NCBI RefSeq assembly: GCF_022271405.1
Contig: NZ_JAJNAL010000002.1
Span: 62,001-126,000 of the forward strand
Source: Rhodopseudomonas infernalis
GTDB taxonomy: Bacteria > Pseudomonadota > Alphaproteobacteria > Rhizobiales > Xanthobacteraceae
Direction of reading: 5' to 3'
DNA: 64,000 bases
This document shows, piece after piece, positions 44,556 through 53,209 of the stretch. Position 1 is the stretch's first letter, and each line of letters begins with the position of its first letter. A program made the position numbers and the translations under genes. The notes under the pieces are model-generated. The model saw only the letters and a list, made by a program, of their open reading frames with translations. It made no database searches and was not told where the DNA came from.

Positions 44556-45029
44556 CTAGTCCGGCATGGGCACCGGGAGGGCGGTGACCGACTTGATCTT
44601 CTCCATCGCGAACCGCGATGTGACGTTCTTGAGCAAGGCGGTGCTGATCAGCTTGCGATAGAACGTGTCGAAGCTCTTCATGTCGGCCGTGACCACGCGA
44701 AGCACGTAGTCGACGTCGCCGGCCATCCGGTAGATTTCCATCACTTCCGGCATGGCGCTGAGGGTCTGCGAGAATTGGACCTGCCAGCCCTTGGAATGAT
44801 CTCCGCTCTCGACGAACACGAAGACGGACAGGCCGAGCCCGATTTTCGCCTGATCGACCAGCGCCACCCGTCCGGTGATGACGCCCTCCATTTCCAGCCG
44901 CTGCATGCGCTTCCAGCAGGGTGTGGATGACAGGCCGATCCGACTGGCGATTGCCGCGACCGAAAGAGACGCATTCTCCTGCATCACCTGCAGGATCTTG
45001 CGGTCGAGTGCATCGAGCGGACGGGACAT
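44556..45029 (-). CDS. Lrp/AsnC-family transcriptional regulator
   Basis: 157-residue regulator. The helix-turn-helix (about 5-60) reads LDRKILQVMQENASLSVAAI and IGLSSTPCWKRMQRLE. The RAM effector domain (about 70-150) has GRVALVDQAKIGLGLSVFVF and MAGDVDYVLRVVTADM. The start at 45029 matches the usual Lrp beginning; longer in-frame starts exist, none with a strong ribosome site. It is convergent with xsc and may sense an amino acid such as methionine or cysteine. Confidence 0.87.
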   Translation of the reverse strand: MSRPLDALDRKILQVMQENASLSVAAIASRIGLSSTPCWKRMQRLEMEGVITGRVALVDQAKIGLGLSVFVFVESGDHSKGWQVQFSQTLSAMPEVMEIYRMAGDVDYVLRVVTADMKSFDTFYRKLISTALLKNVTSRFAMEKIKSVTALPVPMPD

Positions 45030-45330
45030 GTCGGGCGATAACCAAAGAGCATTCGAGTACATCGCCATCACCGACCGCCGACGCCATTGGAGCGTGCGTC
45101 GATAGATCGGCACCGATTACGTCCGATCTAACGGCGGGGCGCGAGCAAATACAACGGCTCTCACGTAATTTGAAACGGCGTTTTCCCAGGCGCTTGTTTC
45201 GGAGAACAGCTCACTCTTCGTGCCTCGACTGTGAGTTAATCATTGCGGCGGCCCAAATGACGTTGGCATCGTCGGCTGTCGATTTAGGCCTCCGCGGAGG
45301 AAGTCCGATGACCGCGAGTGGGTGAGTCCG
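45030..45330. other. 300-nt gap with a perfect 12-bp palindrome
   Basis: CCTCCGCGGAGG at 45289-45300 is a perfect palindrome close to the 3' end of the cupin gene. No gene was recognised. The gap should also contain the promoter of the lrp-type gene. Confidence 0.35.
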
Positions 45331-45828
45331 CTATGCTGCGCGGCCGGTGAACTCCGCAGCCCAGCCGGCGGCATCGCTGAGATAACGCAGCGCCTTGATC
45401 CGCCGCGTCGAGGTCAGCCGGAAATTGTGCTCGAGACCTGCCGGCACCACGATGAAATCACCCGGCCCGACGTGAAGCGCGGCCCGCTGGCCGTCGACGA
45501 TGACGCCGAAGACGCCCGCGCCGTCGAGGATATGACGGATTTCGTCGCCGCCATGCCGGTGCCAGCTCTCGAATTTGGTAGCCAACTCTTCGTTGTCCGG
45601 CCGGTCGGGATGCAGCACGATCAAATCGCGCGCGGGAAACTCTGGGCGCGGCGGCACCGCGGACAGCAACTGCTCTTCGGCATGGCGATCCAGCAGAGGT
45701 TGGTGCAACAACGACTCCAGCCCTGCCGGAATTGGCTGGTGCTCGACGACGATGCGATGGGTTCTTGCCAGGAGCGCAATGTCGTCAGCAGTCGCTTTGC
45801 GTCCGTCGTCGAACAATAGGGTTGCCAT
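45331..45828 (-). CDS. Acireductone-dioxygenase-like cupin (MtnD family)
   Basis: 165-residue cupin. The metal site is complete: WHRHGGDEIRHILDG supplies H-x-H-x3-E, and VPAGLEHNF supplies the fourth ligand histidine, as in acireductone dioxygenase. That enzyme oxidises the acireductone of the methionine salvage pathway and, with Fe(II), returns the methylthio group as a 2-oxo acid precursor of methionine. The ATG at 45828 has AAGGA 7 nt upstream; an ATG at 45843 overlaps it. No other salvage gene (mtnA, B, C) is in the window. Location beside the NifB-like gene ties it to methylthio metabolism. Confidence 0.78.
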   Translation of the reverse strand: MATLLFDDGRKATADDIALLARTHRIVVEHQPIPAGLESLLHQPLLDRHAEEQLLSAVPPRPEFPARDLIVLHPDRPDNEELATKFESWHRHGGDEIRHILDGAGVFGVIVDGQRAALHVGPGDFIVVPAGLEHNFRLTSTRRIKALRYLSDAAGWAAEFTGRAA

Positions 45829-45882
45829 TGAGTGGTCCTTCATTTGTCACGCAGTGTTCGAATGCGTGAGGGGATTGGGGGC

Positions 45883-46809
45883 TCATCCATGTGAAAAAGT
45901 CGGTTCAGTCCGGATGTCGGCGACGCTGCAGAGCGCGGTAGCGAGTTCGTCGTTTGGCGCTGTCCCGCAGGCGTCCGCGGCGCATTGCTGGCAATGGTGC
46001 GAGACGCGCAGATAGCGTTCGGCATCGGCGCGCGCGACATAGCGCTTCATCAATCCGGGCGCTGGCAGATGCGCGAAGCGGTGCTGCGGGACCAAAGGAA
46101 TGATGTTGATGAGATGCGCGCCGGCATGGGCGACCCGTTCGGCAATGTCGCTGATGTGGTCTTCGTTGACGGTGGGGATCAGCACGGTGTTGACCTTGAC
46201 GGCAAGGCCTCGGGCCGATGCCTGCGCGATGCCGTCGATCTGGTTGCCGATCAGTCGCTCGGCGGCCTCGATGCCGTCGAGCCGGCGGTGGCGCCAGGCG
46301 ATCGACGGCGTGATCCGAGCCTGAATAACCGGATCGACGGCGTTTACGGTGACCGTCAGGGTCGTGATGCCGAACGCGGCGATGTGGTCGATCTGGTCTG
46401 GCAGCAGCAACCCGTTGGTCGAGAGGCAAAGCGCGAGATCGGGCCAGCGCTCGTGCACTTTCGCGAGCGCGTCGAGTGCGTGGTGCGTTGCCAGCGGCTC
46501 GCCGGGACCGGAGATGCCTACTACCGACAACGTAGGAGAGAGGGCTCGTGTTCTTGTGACGAGTTCGATCGCCTGCGTCGGTGTCAGCAGCCTGGATGCT
46601 TGATCTGAGTGATGATCCTGCTGATCGAACGCCTGGGCGCAGAAGGCACAGTCGACGTTGCAGGTGGGACTGACCGGAAGATTCAGCCGCGTGATCCGGA
46701 CGCTGGTCTGTACAGACGGGAGAACATTGTGACGATTCCCGTCCGGCGCTGGAAACGCCGGCATTGGCGTCGTCATCGTCTGCGATAGACCGGCGCCGCC
46801 TTCGGTCAT
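45883..46809 (-). CDS. NifB-like radical SAM protein (probable MarB)
   Basis: 308-residue radical SAM enzyme expected to build the iron-sulfur-carbide cluster precursor for the nitrogenase-like subunits at 53210-56107. The SAM-cluster motif C50-NVD-C54-AF-C57 follows LPVSPTCNVDCAFCAQ. NifB-type features are LLTPTQAIEL, VVGISGPGEPLA, and the C-terminal CQQCAADACG that resembles NifB CRQCRADAxG. No cysteine precedes C50, and the HPC(Y/F) N-terminal motif of canonical NifB is not visible. Its start overlaps the NifX-like stop by 4 nt. R. palustris-type genomes carry a separate nif locus, so this is likely a dedicated paralogue. Confidence 0.82.
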   Translation of the reverse strand: MTEGGAGLSQTMTTPMPAFPAPDGNRHNVLPSVQTSVRITRLNLPVSPTCNVDCAFCAQAFDQQDHHSDQASRLLTPTQAIELVTRTRALSPTLSVVGISGPGEPLATHHALDALAKVHERWPDLALCLSTNGLLLPDQIDHIAAFGITTLTVTVNAVDPVIQARITPSIAWRHRRLDGIEAAERLIGNQIDGIAQASARGLAVKVNTVLIPTVNEDHISDIAERVAHAGAHLINIIPLVPQHRFAHLPAPGLMKRYVARADAERYLRVSHHCQQCAADACGTAPNDELATALCSVADIRTEPTFSHG

Positions 46810-47186
46810 GACGTGACGCTCCGGCGCAGCAAGCCGCTCTCTGCCAGTTCGCGCACGGCGGTGTCGACGGCGTCCTCGGTCTCGAAGGCGAGAATGCCGA
46901 GCGCGGTCAGCCGATTGACGCCGCATTCGCCGATCCGTGCGACGATCACGGCGCTGCAGTCGGCGACCAGCTCCACCGACTCGTCCATCGGCTCGCGTCG
47001 CGCCTCGCGACGATCCGCTCCGCAGGCGGGCCGGTTGGTTCTGGTTTCCAGCAGGTGCGGCGTGCCGTCGGCGAAATTCCAGATCTGGAATCGCGTCGCG
47101 TAGCCGAAATGTTCGGTCACGGTGACGCCGTCGCCGGTGGCGATCGCGACTTTGATCTGCCGTGCGGTCGGTGTCGGCGAATCCAT
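46806..47186 (-). CDS. NifX/NafY-like cofactor-binding domain protein
   Basis: 126-residue protein of the dinitrogenase iron-molybdenum-cofactor family. It starts with the characteristic KVAIATGDGVTVTEHFGYAT (strand plus histidine in EHFG), continues RFQIWNF, and ends with CSAVIVARIGECGVNRLTAL. Such domains carry cofactor precursors between NifB and the assembly or catalytic proteins; some NifB proteins have this domain fused. Here it is separate but directly upstream of, and overlapping, the NifB-like gene. The ATG at 47186 gives the family-typical length. Confidence 0.83.
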   Translation of the reverse strand: MDSPTPTARQIKVAIATGDGVTVTEHFGYATRFQIWNFADGTPHLLETRTNRPACGADRREARREPMDESVELVADCSAVIVARIGECGVNRLTALGILAFETEDAVDTAVRELAESGLLRRSVTS

Positions 47187-47354
47187 GGGCACCACGTGGT
47201 TTGTGAACCGGATCCGTAAAATCGTCTCGTTGTGCGAACGCCCTTGTTTAGCGCAACCGGCGGAGGAAGAATTTTCGTAGTCCCGCGGCAAGAGTGATGA
47301 GCATTTCGAAATTTCGTCGGCCGCTGGTGTCCGCTGCTACGCACGACGTGAACT

Positions 47355-47392
47355 CATCCCCGGGATGTAGCGAGTGGGTCGCTGCCATCCCG
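47355..47392. promoter_or_regulatory. Alternative-pairing hairpin in the nifX/CBS divergent gap
   Basis: CGGGATG (47361-47367) pairs with CATCCCG (47386-47392), enclosing AGCGA/TCGCT around a GTGGG loop. The same GGGATG can instead pair with CATCC at 47355-47359. Two mutually exclusive stems sharing one strand are reminiscent of an RNA switch, but no known riboswitch class was recognised. The rest of the 450-nt gap (47187-47635) has no convincing gene. Confidence 0.45.
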
Positions 47393-47635
47393 ATCACCAT
47401 GGTCGATACGGCGACCGCCTCGCGTTGTCGTCACGCGCCGGACTCGCATCGATCGAGAAACGACTTCCACGCGATCATCGGTAGTTGAAACAACTCTGCT
47501 GCGATCGTGCCCGGTGAGCAGGCTTCTTGCTGAACTAATCCGAGCATATTGACGACGATCAGCAGGGAGCATCACCTTGCGCAGGGCCCGTCTCGGCGTG
47601 GCGATCCGCAGCGGCGGAAAATCGAGGGACAGATC

Positions 47636-49033
47636 GTGAGCCTGGCAGAATTCGCCCAGCCGAAGGGCCGTGCGCCGACGGGCGTCATCGACTTGATCGG
47701 CAACACGCCTCTGGTTTATCTGGCGCGGCTCGATACGGGCCCATGCCGCTTGTTCGCCAAGCTCGAAGGCCAGAATCCCGGCGGATCGATCAAGGATCGT
47801 CCGGCGCTGGCGATGATCGAGGCATTCGAGCGCAGCGGAGAATTGCGTCCCGGCGGCACCTTGGTCGAGGCGACCGCCGGCAACACCGGCCTCGGTCTGG
47901 CGTTGATCGCGTCCCTCAAGGGCTATCGGCTCATTCTGGTGATCCCGGACAAGATGAGCCGGGAGAAGGTGCTCCACCTCAAGGCGATGGGCGCCGATGT
48001 GGTGATGACCCGGTCCGATGTCGGCAAAGGGCATCCGGCGTACTATCAGGACCTCGCTCGCAAGATTGCAGCGGAAACACCCGGCGCCGTCTTCGTCAAT
48101 CAGTTCGCCAACCCTGCCAATCCGCTGGCGCATGAGTCTGGCACCGGGCCGGAGATCTGGGAGCAGATGGGCCGCCGGGTCGATGCCGTGGTGTGCGGCA
48201 TCGGGTCCGGCGGGACGTTGACCGGCATCGGCCGGTTTTTCGCGCGGGCTTCGCCGTCGACCGAGATCATCCTGGCCGATCCGAAGGGATCGGTGCTGGT
48301 CGATGTGGTCGAAGGGCGCAAGCCCGGCGAGGTCGGAAGCTGGCTGGTCGAAGGCATCGGCGAAGACTTCGTCCCGGACAATGCCGATCTGCGGTTGGTC
48401 ACGCGCGGCTACACCGTCACCGACGCGGAATCGTTTCATGCCGCGCGAGAGCTGCTGGGCCGCGAAGGAATTCTGGCCGGTTCGTCGTCGGGAACGCTGC
48501 TCGCGGCGGCGTTACGCTATTGCCGGGAGCAGGACCGCCCGAAGCGGGTCGTTACACTGCTGCCGGACGGCGGCAACAAGTATCTGTCCAAGATGTTCAA
48601 CGACACCTGGATGGCCGATCAGGGCTTCCTCGCGCGCCGTCACGACGGCGATCTGCGCGATCTGATCGTGCGTCGCCACGACGAAGGCGCATCGATCACG
48701 GTCGGTCCCGACGACACCCTCAATTTCGCGTATTCGCGGATGAAGCTTTACGAGGTGTCGCAGCTGCCGGTCCTGGTCGACGATCAGGTCGTCGGGATCA
48801 TCGATGAATCGGATCTGCTGATGGCGACGATCGGCAATCCGGCCAAATTCGCCGAGCCGGTGCATCTGGCGATGAGCAAACGCGTCGAAACGGTGCAGTC
48901 GTCAGCACCGTTCGAAAGCCTGATGCCGGTGTTCGATCGCGGCCATGTCGTGGTCGTGGTCGACGGTGTTCGCTTTCTCGGCCTGATCACCCGGATCGAC
49001 CTGATCAACCACCTCCGCAGCAAGGTTCACTGA
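47636..49033 (+). CDS. Cystathionine beta-synthase with Bateman (CBS) domains
   Basis: 465-residue PLP enzyme joining serine (or O-acetylserine) and homocysteine. The catalytic domain (about 15-320) has the PLP lysine in NPGGSIKDRP, substrate loop EATAGNTGLGLALI, and phosphate-binding GIGSGGTLTGIG. Two CBS domains (about 345-460) follow, ending VVVVDGVRFLGLITRIDL; they may bind SAM or adenine nucleotides. The GTG at 47636 has GAGGGA upstream, and upstream codons lack family similarity. The next gene, 14 nt away, encodes the paired gamma-family enzyme, giving a complete reverse transsulfuration pair. Confidence 0.88.
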   Translation: MSLAEFAQPKGRAPTGVIDLIGNTPLVYLARLDTGPCRLFAKLEGQNPGGSIKDRPALAMIEAFERSGELRPGGTLVEATAGNTGLGLALIASLKGYRLILVIPDKMSREKVLHLKAMGADVVMTRSDVGKGHPAYYQDLARKIAAETPGAVFVNQFANPANPLAHESGTGPEIWEQMGRRVDAVVCGIGSGGTLTGIGRFFARASPSTEIILADPKGSVLVDVVEGRKPGEVGSWLVEGIGEDFVPDNADLRLVTRGYTVTDAESFHAARELLGREGILAGSSSGTLLAAALRYCREQDRPKRVVTLLPDGGNKYLSKMFNDTWMADQGFLARRHDGDLRDLIVRRHDEGASITVGPDDTLNFAYSRMKLYEVSQLPVLVDDQVVGIIDESDLLMATIGNPAKFAEPVHLAMSKRVETVQSSAPFESLMPVFDRGHVVVVVDGVRFLGLITRIDLINHLRSKVH

Positions 49034-49047
49034 CAAGGTTCAACGCA

Positions 49048-50220
49048 ATGGATAAGTCGACCAACGTCCGGACACGAGGCGTCAACACCCGCGCCGTGCA
49101 CGGCGGCCAGCAATTCGATCCGGCGACCGGCGCGGTGACGACGCCGATCTACGCCACCTCGACATTCGCGCAGTCGGCGCCGGGCGTGCACAAAGGGTAC
49201 GAATACGCGCGATCACAGAACCCGACACGGGCGGCATTCGAAGCGGCGATCGCCGACGCCGAGCGCGGCATCGCCGGTTTCGCGTTCGCCTCTGGTCTCG
49301 CGGCGGAAGCAGCGCTGCTCGAACTGGCCGAACAGGGCAGCCACGTCGTCGCCTCCGATGATCTGTATGGCGGAAGCTGGCGGCTGTTCCATCGCGTCCG
49401 CAGCTATTCGGCCGGTCTCACGATCACTCACGTCGACCCCGCGAATCTCGACGCGCTCCGCGCCGCGCTCCGCCCGAACACGGCTTTCATCTGGATCGAG
49501 ACGCCGAGCAATCCGACATTGCGGCTGGCGGACCTCGAAGCGATCGCCGCGATCGGGCGCGAGCACAAGGTGCTCACCGTGGTCGACAACACGTTCGCCT
49601 CGCCGGCGGTGCAACGTCCGCTCGAGCACGGCATCGACATCGTGGTTCACTCGGTCACCAAATATATCGGCGGCCATTCCGACATCGTCGGCGGCGCCAT
49701 CGTGGTGCGCGATCCAGAACTGATCCAGAAGCTGCAATTCCTGCAGAACGCCACCGGCGGCATCCTCGATCCGTTTTCGAGCTTCCTGGCGCTGCGCGGG
49801 ATCAAGACGTTGCCGTTGCGGCTGCAGCGTCACAACGCCAACGCGCTGGCGGTGGCGCACTGGCTCGAAGCGCATCCGAAGGTCGAGCGCGTGGTTTATC
49901 CCGGCCTCGCCAGCCATCCCCAGCATGCATTGGCGACGCGCCAAATGGATGGCGGCGGTGGCATGGTCGCGGCGTATCTCAAGGCGGACGATCAGCAGAC
50001 CGTGGCGGTGCTCAGCCGGTTCAAGCTGTTCGCGCTGGCGGAGAGTCTGGGCGCGGTCGAGAGTCTGGTTGGGCAGCCGTGGAGCATGAGCCATGCGTCG
50101 CTGCCGGAGCCCGATCGCCTGGCTCGCGACATCCACCCAAATCTGATCAGGCTGTCGATCGGCATCGAAGACGCCGACGACCTGATCGACGATCTCGAAC
50201 AGGCGCTCGCGGTGCTCTGA
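49048..50220 (+). CDS. Cystathionine gamma-lyase / Cys-Met metabolism PLP enzyme
   Basis: 390-residue Cys/Met-metabolism enzyme. The PLP lysine is in HSVTKYIGGHSDIVGG. Other marks are TPIYATSTFAQ, EYARSQNPTRAAFE, and IETPSNPTLRLADLEAIA. Paired with the upstream CBS gene it most likely cleaves cystathionine to cysteine, ammonia and 2-oxobutyrate. Sequence alone cannot exclude cystathionine gamma-synthase activity. Confidence 0.86.
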   Translation: MDKSTNVRTRGVNTRAVHGGQQFDPATGAVTTPIYATSTFAQSAPGVHKGYEYARSQNPTRAAFEAAIADAERGIAGFAFASGLAAEAALLELAEQGSHVVASDDLYGGSWRLFHRVRSYSAGLTITHVDPANLDALRAALRPNTAFIWIETPSNPTLRLADLEAIAAIGREHKVLTVVDNTFASPAVQRPLEHGIDIVVHSVTKYIGGHSDIVGGAIVVRDPELIQKLQFLQNATGGILDPFSSFLALRGIKTLPLRLQRHNANALAVAHWLEAHPKVERVVYPGLASHPQHALATRQMDGGGGMVAAYLKADDQQTVAVLSRFKLFALAESLGAVESLVGQPWSMSHASLPEPDRLARDIHPNLIRLSIGIEDADDLIDDLEQALAVL

Positions 50221-50239
50221 ATGCCGGTCCTCGCTTCCG

Positions 50240-51286
50240 CTAATAGGCGGAGGCGAGGCTCGGCTCGATCGCGAAATCCTCGAGCAGATCGGCGTGGTGC
50301 CGGCGCGCCACGTCGGGATGCGAGCGCAGCCGGCCCTTGAGGTAGTTGCGGCCGACTTCGCGGAACAGTGGATTGTTGGGATCCTGCGTGATGCCCCGCG
50401 CGTGCGGCGCGAGCGAAGGCGGCAGCGACAACACAGGCACGGAAGCGTCGAGCCGGGCGCCGAGGAAAAACGCGACCGACAGCCGATCGCTGCCGGCCGG
50501 CGGCGTCACCACGCGATGCACGTTGGCGCGCAGCGTGCCGTTCGAGGCGAGTTCGAGAATCTCGCCGATGTTCACGACGAACGAACCGGGCAGCGGCGGC
50601 GCATCGATCCAGCCGTCGTCGGTCTCGACCTGCAGGCCGGCGACCGTGTCTTGCAGAAGGATGGTGACAAAGCCGGAATCCTTGTGCGCGCCGACGCCCT
50701 GATCGCTCTCGGTCGCATCGCGGCCGGGATAGCGGATGATCTTGATAAGCTGGTGCGGTGATGGCGCGTGGATCGGTTCGAATACGTCCTCGGGCTGGTC
50801 GAGCGCGGCAGCGAACACCCGCAGCACCTTGATCGCGAGCGCGGTCACCTCCAGCTGATAGCGCAGCAGCAGCGGCTTCAATTCCGGCAAGGCGTCCGGC
50901 CATTGGTTGGGACCCTGCAGACGTGTCCACGCCGGCGCCGACCGGCTGAACGGGAAGGCCTCACGCTCGGCGCCGATGTCGAGCTGTTCGCGCCAATCTG
51001 CCGCGCCACGCGTGAACTCGCGCCCGGCGCGGGTGTAGCCGCGGAAATGTGGGGAGTTGACCATTTCGATCGCGAGCTTGTTGGCATCGGGAAGCGAGAA
51101 GAAGTTGCGTGATGCGGTCACCACGTCGCGGATCAGCCGGTCGGAGATTCCGTGACCGACCAGATAGAAAAAGCCGGGGCCGAAAGCCGCATCGCGGACA
51201 TCTCGCAGGAATGCTTCGCGCCGGGCGTCGCCTGCGTCGAACCGGGTGAGGTCGAGGACAGGGAGCGTTCGGTATGAGCTGGGCAT
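50240..51286 (-). CDS. Isopenicillin-N-synthase-like Fe(II)/2-oxoglutarate dioxygenase
   Basis: 348-residue non-haem iron enzyme. The iron triad is the HKD of GAHKDSGFVTILLQD plus the later histidine in ANVHRVVTPP. The oxoglutarate-binding R-x-S is DRLSVAFF. The N-terminal DIOX_N domain includes GPGFFYLVGHGI. The ATG at 51286 has GGAGG 8 nt upstream. It is convergent with the transsulfuration pair. Aerobic dioxygenases in a nitrogenase-like cluster are unexpected; it might open an oxic branch, for example oxidising an organosulfur compound. Substrate unknown. Confidence 0.85.
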   Translation of the reverse strand: MPSSYRTLPVLDLTRFDAGDARREAFLRDVRDAAFGPGFFYLVGHGISDRLIRDVVTASRNFFSLPDANKLAIEMVNSPHFRGYTRAGREFTRGAADWREQLDIGAEREAFPFSRSAPAWTRLQGPNQWPDALPELKPLLLRYQLEVTALAIKVLRVFAAALDQPEDVFEPIHAPSPHQLIKIIRYPGRDATESDQGVGAHKDSGFVTILLQDTVAGLQVETDDGWIDAPPLPGSFVVNIGEILELASNGTLRANVHRVVTPPAGSDRLSVAFFLGARLDASVPVLSLPPSLAPHARGITQDPNNPLFREVGRNYLKGRLRSHPDVARRHHADLLEDFAIEPSLASAY

Positions 51287-51868
51287 CGGCGGGCCTCCGG
51301 TTGGGATCATTGGCGCAAATGATGATGGCGTCCTACACGACTGTCGAGCCGCCGCTGAAAATAGCATCGTCCATGCTTTTCATGCGTCGGCCCGTGCTTA
51401 GTTTGTGTCGCCCATCTGGGTGAAGATGGAGAGTCATTCCCGCTCGGCCGATACGGCGGATGCGGCGAGGTCGCCGCCATCGCCCTGATCGCCTGCAGCG
51501 GGGCGCTGGCAGGTCCATCGAGCAAGACGGTGACTACGAACGTACCAGAGAACGCAATGAGTGATGCCTGCGGGCGGAAATGCGAATCTCATTTTCCGTC
51601 GCGTGCCGAATTTGGACGGTCCTTCTCGCGCTGCTGATTGAAAACGTCGGAAACGGTCTCTAGCATTGAAGGTGGTACTTAACGGACGACGTAACTGCGT
51701 GATCAGCAGCATGAAGGCAGCGTGATGGTGGTCGTTCTCGTCGCCATCGTGCAGAGCGTCCGATTGCTCGGCGACGCCGCGGCACGCGCCGTCAACCATC
51801 GGATCGCACGCGGCAAGCGATCGACCTCCTGACCGTAACGCATCGCCGCCAACCGAAGGACATCGACC
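51287..51868. other. 580-nt control region before the O-acetylhomoserine sulfhydrylase-mar genes
   Basis: Apart from a possible 35-codon ORF (51725-51832, listed separately), no gene was recognised. It must hold the promoter for the sulfhydrylase and nitrogenase-like genes. No SAM-II riboswitch consensus, common before metX/metZ-type genes in related bacteria, could be found, and no convincing sigma-54 site was seen. Confidence 0.4.
51725..51832 (+). CDS. Possible 35-residue peptide upstream of O-acetylhomoserine sulfhydrylase
   Basis: An ATG with AAGG upstream opens 35 codons: a hydrophobic start (MVVVLVAIVQSVRLL) and a basic tail ending RGKRST. It stops 36 nt before the sulfhydrylase ATG. 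It could be a leader peptide or chance; composition alone supports it. Confidence 0.25.
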   Translation: MVVVLVAIVQSVRLLGDAAARAVNHRIARGKRSTS

Positions 51869-53182
51869 ATGTCGCTGCAAACCGTCCAACCGCTTCATCC
51901 TGGCAACATTGATACGCTCGCGCTGCACGGCGGTTCGTTTCGCGCCGATCCGGCGACCGGCGCGACGCAGGTGCCGATCTATCAGAGTACGTCGTTCGAT
52001 CTGCAGAGCACCGAACGCGCCGACCGTCTGGTGAACTTCGAGGAGTTCGGGTTCGTCTATTCGCGGATCGGCAATCCGACCTCGCATGTGCTGGAGGAGC
52101 GTCTCGCGGCGATCGAGGGCGGTGCGGCGGCGCTGGCGCTGGCGTCGGGGCAGGCGGCCGTCGCGCTGTCGGTGCTGACGCTGGTGCAGGCCGGCGACAA
52201 CATCGTCACCGGCACCGATCTCTATGGCGGTACCTGGAATTTCTTCGCCAACCGGCTGGAGCGGTTCGGCATCGAGGCGCGCTTCGTCGATCCGGCGGAT
52301 CCTGAGGCGTTCCGCGCGGCGACGGACGACCGCACCAGATTGTACTTCGGCGAGACGCTGCCGAACCCGAAGCTCAACGTGTTCCCGATCCGCGAAGTCG
52401 CCGACATCGGCCGCAGCTTCGGCATCCCGCTGATCATCGACAACACCGCGGCGCCACTGCTGGCGCGGCCGATCGACCACGGCGCATCGATCGTGGTGCA
52501 TTCGGCGACCAAATATATCGGCGGCCACGGCACCACCATCGGCGGTGTCATCATCGACAGCGGCTTGTTCCCGTGGGAGGAGTTTGCCGACCGGCACCGG
52601 CTGATCACCGGCCCGGACCCGTCCTACAACGGCCGCAACTGGCCGGACATCGCGCGCCCATTTGGGCCGGTGGCTTACGCCTTCGCGGCGCGCGCCGGTC
52701 TGCTGCGCGACCTCGGCCCGGCGCTGTCGCCGCAGAATGCGTTTCAGCTGATTCAGGGGCTGGAGACGCTTCCGCTACGCATCCGGCAGCAGACCGCCAA
52801 CGCGGCCAAGGTGGCGGACTATCTGTCGAAGCATCCCAAAGTCGAGACGGTGATCTATCCGGGCTTGCAGAGCGGCGATGCGCGCCGACGCGCCGACACC
52901 TATCTGCAAGGCGGCTATGGCGCGCTGGTCGGCTTCGAACTCCCCGGCGGCTTCGCGGCCGGCCGCCGCTTCATCAACTCGCTGAAGCTGCTGTTCCACG
53001 TCGCCAATATCGGTGACGCGCACAGCCTGGCGATCCATCCGTCGTCGACCACGCATGCGCAACTGGCGCCGGAGAAGCAGCTCGCGGCCGGCGTCACGCC
53101 CGGCTACGTGCGGCTGTCGGTCGGCATCGAGAGCGTCGACGACATCATCGCCGATATCGCGCAGGCGCTCGACCAGGCCTGA
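51869..53182 (+). CDS. O-acetylhomoserine sulfhydrylase (MetY-type)
   Basis: 437-residue PLP enzyme that replaces the acetyl group of O-acetylhomoserine with sulfide or methanethiol. Signatures are IDTLALHGGSFRADPATGA, VPIYQSTSFDL and the PLP lysine HSATKYIGGHGTTIGGVI. The length and insert (LFPWEEFADRH) fit O-acetylhomoserine (thiol)-lyases rather than cystathionine enzymes. It lies 27 nt upstream of the NifD-like gene on the same strand. In the methylthio-alkane reductase pathway this enzyme class captures released methanethiol as methionine, so its position is functionally telling. Confidence 0.9.
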   Translation: MSLQTVQPLHPGNIDTLALHGGSFRADPATGATQVPIYQSTSFDLQSTERADRLVNFEEFGFVYSRIGNPTSHVLEERLAAIEGGAAALALASGQAAVALSVLTLVQAGDNIVTGTDLYGGTWNFFANRLERFGIEARFVDPADPEAFRAATDDRTRLYFGETLPNPKLNVFPIREVADIGRSFGIPLIIDNTAAPLLARPIDHGASIVVHSATKYIGGHGTTIGGVIIDSGLFPWEEFADRHRLITGPDPSYNGRNWPDIARPFGPVAYAFAARAGLLRDLGPALSPQNAFQLIQGLETLPLRIRQQTANAAKVADYLSKHPKVETVIYPGLQSGDARRRADTYLQGGYGALVGFELPGGFAAGRRFINSLKLLFHVANIGDAHSLAIHPSSTTHAQLAPEKQLAAGVTPGYVRLSVGIESVDDIIADIAQALDQA

Positions 53183-53209
53183 TCCATCCTGCAGGAGGCG
53201 AGGCGCGCC

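Noticed and set aside
42646-45087. An 813-codon frame antisense to xsc and the ligase region
   Set aside because: Shadow of xsc; no domain, start site or conserved motif.
51640-51868. SAM-II riboswitch before the O-acetylhomoserine sulfhydrylase gene
   Set aside because: The conserved SAM-II core could not be found in the leader.
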